In this document: positions 60,990 through 64,000 of the stretch, in pieces
Layout: the number at the start of each line of letters is the position of its first letter
Numbering within the stretch: the first letter of the stretch is position 1
Assembly: GCF_934371575.1 (NCBI RefSeq)
Contig: NZ_CAKRNY010000010.1
Span: 1-64,000 of the forward strand
Length of the DNA stretch: 64,000 bases
Origin: an uncultured Blautia sp.
GTDB taxonomy: Bacteria > Bacillota > Clostridia > Lachnospirales > Lachnospiraceae
Reading direction: 5' to 3'
Program-made: the position numbers and the translations under genes
Notes under the pieces: generated by a model
What the model saw: the letters and a program-made list of their open reading frames with translations, nothing else
What the model was told of the DNA's origin: nothing
The model's database searches: none

Positions 60990-63044
60990 CTATAGTCCCA
61001 GGTTCTCAAGGTCATATTTCATATAAGCATTTAATCTTTCCCGCAACTTTTCGTGCTGCGGCAGTGTCAGCTCCCGGTCAAGCTCCAGAAGTCCTCCTGC
61101 CGCATCGCTTGCAGCCTTCAGCACATCTGAATCCTGATAAATATCGCCAATCCGAAACTCCAGCTGACCACTCTGACGGATTCCAAACAGATCTCCGGGA
61201 CCGCGAAGCTTCAGATCCTCCCCTGCAATAAAAAATCCGTCATTGGATTTATTCAAAATCTCCAGACGTTTGGAAGTCTCTTCCTCTTCATTTCCCTGCA
61301 TAAAAATACAATAAGACTGGTGTTCTCCACGTCCCACGCGGCCTCTTAGCTGATGAAGCTGTGCCAGCCCGAACCGTTCTGCATTTTCCACCATCATAAC
61401 GGTGGCATTTGGCACATTCACGCCTACCTCCACTACTGTGGTGGATACCAGCACCTGAAGTTCGCCCCTTGCAAACTGCTCCATAATCTCATTTTTTTCC
61501 CTGGGCTTCATTTTTCCATGAAGCATTCCAACGGCAATATCAGATGGAAAAATCTCCTTCAGCCGTGCTGTATAATCGGTCACATTCTCTCCATCCGCAC
61601 CTTCACTTTCTTCTACCATCGGACAGATAATATATGCCTGTCGTCCTTCCCGCACCTGTTTTTCAATAAAGGAATAGGCCTTTGGGCGATAAGATGTGCC
61701 AACCACGCAGTTCCGGATGGGAAGACGCGTTGCCGGAAGCTCATCAATAATGGAAATATCAAGATCCCCATATATAATGATCGCAAGAGTCCGGGGAATA
61801 GGTGTCGCGCTCATAACCAGCACATGAGGCACATTTCCCCTGGTTGTCAGGGCTTCTCTTTGTTTCACACCAAAACGATGCTGCTCATCTGTGATAACAA
61901 GACCAAGATTTTCATACACTACCTTTTCCTGGATCAGTGCATGGGTACCGATGATAACATTTGCCTCCCCGGCAGCAATCTCCCCGTAAATTCTTCTTTT
62001 CTCCTTCTGTGTGGTGGATCCTGTAAGAAGAACAGGATGACAGGAATGGACTTTCTGCTCCTCCAACAGCTTTGTAAAAGCTTCAAAATGCTGATTGGCA
62101 AGAACCTCTGTCGGCACCATCAGGGCTGCCTGATAGCCGTTTTCCGCAGTGAGAACCATGGCCAGAAAAGCAAGAATGGTTTTTCCGCTTCCCACATCAC
62201 CCTGAACCAGCCTGGACATAAGTGTGTGTCCGCAAAGATCCCGTTCTATCTCGTGCCATGCATTTAGCTGTGCCCCTGTAAGGCGGTAAGGAAGGCCTTC
62301 CATGATCTGCTCTGTAGTCCATACAGGCTTCATGGGAAACGCATCCGGAGCCTCTTCTGTTTTCCCCTTTAATATCTGTACAGCCAGAATAAACAGCAGA
62401 AATTCATCAAACACAAGACGCTTTCTTGCCACAAGAAGCTCCTGCATGTTTGCAGGAAAATGTATGGTGGAGATTGCGTAATTATCATCTGCAAGGTGGT
62501 AGAATTCTTTTATTTCATCCGGCAGGAATTCTGTCTGCAGACCCTGTTCATCCAGAACCTGATGCATCAGCCTGGTGATCAGCTTATTGGTAATTCCGGC
62601 TGTAAGTCCATAGATTGGCTGCATACTGTGAAGAACTTCCTCATATGCCGCCGGCGTAAAGATTTCCGGATGCTCCATTTCCAGCCGGCCTTTTTTTCTG
62701 GATATTTTACCGCGGAGAATGAAACAGCTGCCTTTTTTCAAAGTATTTTTCAGATAGGGCGCATTGAACCACACCACAGGCAGTCTGCCAGTGGCATCTG
62801 CGACAGTGATGGAAATGATCTGCAGATTGCGAACCCTGTTTACATAGACTCCTGTGGCAACCGTTCCACGAACAGCTGCCACAGTATTCTCCTTCAGAGC
62901 ACTGATTTCCTCCGGTGCCTCATATTCGTCATAATTTCTCGGATAATAGTGCAAAAGATCGTCTGTGGCGGTAATGCCGATTTTCTGAAACAGCTTTTCT
63001 GTTTTCTCTCCAACACCCTTTAGTTCCCGAAGCAGTTTTGTCAC
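60990..63044 (-). CDS. recG: ATP-dependent DNA helicase RecG
   Basis: A 684-residue fork-reversal and Holliday-junction helicase. The wedge domain covers about 55-150 (VAAVRGTVATGVYVNRVRNLQ). Helicase motifs in order are GDVGSGKTILAFLAM (about 286), the DEQH box in LVITDEQHRFGVKQREAL, VMSATPIPRT, and QLRGRVGRGEHQSYCIFM. The end DLFGIRQSGQLEFRIGDI is the RecG C-terminal signature. It lies 64 bp after fakA, separated by a terminator at 63092-63069. Confidence 0.97.
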   Translation of the reverse strand: MTKLLRELKGVGEKTEKLFQKIGITATDDLLHYYPRNYDEYEAPEEISALKENTVAAVRGTVATGVYVNRVRNLQIISITVADATGRLPVVWFNAPYLKNTLKKGSCFILRGKISRKKGRLEMEHPEIFTPAAYEEVLHSMQPIYGLTAGITNKLITRLMHQVLDEQGLQTEFLPDEIKEFYHLADDNYAISTIHFPANMQELLVARKRLVFDEFLLFILAVQILKGKTEEAPDAFPMKPVWTTEQIMEGLPYRLTGAQLNAWHEIERDLCGHTLMSRLVQGDVGSGKTILAFLAMVLTAENGYQAALMVPTEVLANQHFEAFTKLLEEQKVHSCHPVLLTGSTTQKEKRRIYGEIAAGEANVIIGTHALIQEKVVYENLGLVITDEQHRFGVKQREALTTRGNVPHVLVMSATPIPRTLAIIIYGDLDISIIDELPATRLPIRNCVVGTSYRPKAYSFIEKQVREGRQAYIICPMVEESEGADGENVTDYTARLKEIFPSDIAVGMLHGKMKPREKNEIMEQFARGELQVLVSTTVVEVGVNVPNATVMMVENAERFGLAQLHQLRGRVGRGEHQSYCIFMQGNEEEETSKRLEILNKSNDGFFIAGEDLKLRGPGDLFGIRQSGQLEFRIGDIYQDSDVLKAASDAAGGLLELDRELTLPQHEKLRERLNAYMKYDLENLGL

Positions 63045-63068
63045 TGTTTTTCTCCTCTTTCCAATCAG

Positions 63069-63092
63069 AAAAAGGGCAGGAAACTCCCGCCC
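63069..63092 (-). terminator. Intrinsic terminator between fakA and recG
   Basis: GGGCGGGA pairs with TCCTGCCC (one G-T pair) around a 3-nt loop, followed by five T residues on the minus strand. It ends the fakA transcript before recG. Confidence 0.85.
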
Positions 63093-63108
63093 TCATTTCA
63101 TCTTATGA

Positions 63109-64000
63109 TTATTCAACAGAAATAATATAGTAATAGATCGGCTGTCCGCCCATGTTCACCTCTACCTCGCAGTCCGGATATGCTTCTTCCAGTTCTTCTG
63201 CAAGTTTTTCGGCATCTTCCTCAGATGTCTCAGCACCATAATAGATACTGATCACTTCTGAATCCTCGTCAACCATAGCTGCCACCATTTCTTTGGCAAC
63301 GTTCTCACAGCCTTTGCCTACTGCAAGAATTCCATGGTCACCGATTCCCATGATATCGCCTTCGTGGATTTCTTTCTCATCCAGTCTGGTATCACGCACT
63401 GCGTAAGTAACCTGTCCGGTCTTCACCATGGATACAGCCTCCATCATGGCTTCCAGATTCTCTTCTCCGTTCATCTCCGGCTGGAAACTTATAAGTGCTG
63501 TAATTCCCTGCGGAATTGTCTTGGTCGGAACCACCACAATCTCTTTTTCCTCTGTAAGATCCCTTGCCTGATTTGCAGCAAGTACAATATTCTTATTATT
63601 CGGGAAAATGTAAATTGTATCTGCATTTACCTCATCGATAGCGTTAAGCATGTCCTCAGTACTTGGATTCATGGTCTGACCGCCTTCGATAATATAATCT
63701 ACATTCAGTTCTTTAAACAGTGCAGAAAGCCCTTCTCCCACGGAAACACTGATAAAGCCGTATTTCTTACGCTCTCTGGATGCTCTGGCTGCAGCTTCCT
63801 TCTTCTCCTGCTCTTCCTGCTCCATGGCAAGCTTCTGCGCATCCTTGATCAGTTTCTCCTGGTGTTCTTCACGCATGTTATCGATTTTCATACGGGAAAG
63901 AGCACCGTAGGTAAGTGCCTTCTCAAACGCCTGGCCAGGATGATTGGTGTGTACATGAACCTTAACGATCTCGTCATCTGCTACCAGAACAACGGAATCA
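63109..64000 (-). CDS. fakA: Fatty acid kinase FakA (DAK2/YloV family), C-terminal part
   Basis: The gene runs off the right edge; about 296 C-terminal residues are present. The frame stays open upstream of the first Met in the window (63891), reading VADDEIVKVHVHTNHPGQAF, the end of the central FakA_M domain with its HVHT-NHPG metal/active-site motif. The FakB-interacting C-terminal domain follows (VGEGLSALFKELNVDYIIEGGQTMNPSTEDML, TIYIFPNNKNIVLAANQA, GDIMGIGDHGILAVG). FakA phosphorylates fatty acids held by DegV/FakB proteins, two of which are encoded at 12149 and 20495. The N-terminal DAK2 kinase domain lies outside the window. Confidence 0.95.
   Translation of the reverse strand, partial: DSVVLVADDEIVKVHVHTNHPGQAFEKALTYGALSRMKIDNMREEHQEKLIKDAQKLAMEQEEQEKKEAAARASRERKKYGFISVSVGEGLSALFKELNVDYIIEGGQTMNPSTEDMLNAIDEVNADTIYIFPNNKNIVLAANQARDLTEEKEIVVVPTKTIPQGITALISFQPEMNGEENLEAMMEAVSMVKTGQVTYAVRDTRLDEKEIHEGDIMGIGDHGILAVGKGCENVAKEMVAAMVDEDSEVISIYYGAETSEEDAEKLAEELEEAYPDCEVEVNMGGQPIYYYIISVE

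Noticed and set aside
61353..62267. A 304-codon plus-strand frame inside recG
   Set aside because: recG is complete with all helicase motifs; the opposite frame has no motif or ribosome binding site.
1..64000. tRNA, rRNA, prophage or integrase genes
   Set aside because: I looked for them along both strands and saw no cloverleaf, rRNA core sequence or phage structural gene.

Overview
The window looks like a chromosomal segment of a low-to-mid GC gut Firmicute of the Lachnospiraceae, most like Blautia or Ruminococcus. The reasons are strong AGGAGG-type ribosome binding sites, an anaerobic NrdD/NrdG ribonucleotide reductase, a GH112 phosphorylase, DegV/FakA fatty-acid proteins and the polyamine gene order. 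I see no rRNA or tRNA gene. Most genes lie on the minus strand; the plus-strand exceptions are 0.76-1.83 kb, 16.6-18.6 kb, 20.5-21.4 kb, 41.5-47.6 kb and 48.9-50.6 kb.

Layout. 0-2 kb: an IS200-type transposase, an XRE-type regulator with a helical-repeat tail and the 3' stump of an ABC transporter. 2-12 kb: a complete type I-C CRISPR-Cas locus read on the minus strand in the order cas3, a 375-bp gap, cas5c, cas8c, cas7, cas4, cas1, cas2, leader, then an array of 32 repeats and 31 spacers whose oldest repeats are mutated. 12-22 kb: two DegV proteins, an ECF sigma factor with a membrane partner broken by one stop codon, a FUSC-type exporter, a radical SAM protein, two TetR regulators, a PAP2-like protein and remnants of a response regulator and a sugar hydrolase. 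22-27 kb: KdpE, a short KdpD, a small membrane protein, KtrA and KtrB in one potassium operon. 27-33 kb: a polyamine operon (speA, speE, speB, carboxynorspermidine dehydrogenase, nspC) preceded by a structured RNA of about 390 nt. 33-41 kb: MATE exporter, CHASE-type hybrid kinase, GH112 phosphorylase and three small envelope or unknown proteins. 41-48 kb: sugar ABC importer, nrdD and nrdG behind tandem NrdR boxes, and a 5'-3' exonuclease. 48-64 kb: an M56 membrane peptidase, a second MATE exporter, a very large hybrid kinase with a decayed HD-GYP domain between diguanylate cyclases, miaB, a Lys/Ala-rich small protein, recG and the 3' part of fakA.

The most interesting element lies in the gap between cas3 and cas5c. 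A plus-strand promoter-like sequence (9796-9824) reads directly into a short hairpin followed by an exact copy of the last 12 nt of the CRISPR repeat, which contains the whole type I-C crRNA 5' handle, and then a spacer-like segment. The first 17 nt of that segment match, in register, two tandem sites (9780-9760 and 9756-9737), each directly behind a TTC PAM, just upstream of a good minus-strand promoter (9720-9692) for cas5c-cas2. This is the expected design of a crRNA-like Cas-regulating RNA (CreR/CreA type) that would direct Cascade to repress its own operon.

Other points for follow-up are the long RNA before speA, which ends in a terminator and may be an attenuating leader; a 36-nt terminator hairpin present in four copies with covarying stems; a KdpE-like direct repeat before ktrB; and an in-frame stop in the sigma-factor partner. 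Everything here is read by eye: family names come from recognisable motifs and gene order, promoters from matches to consensus, and no search or folding program was run.
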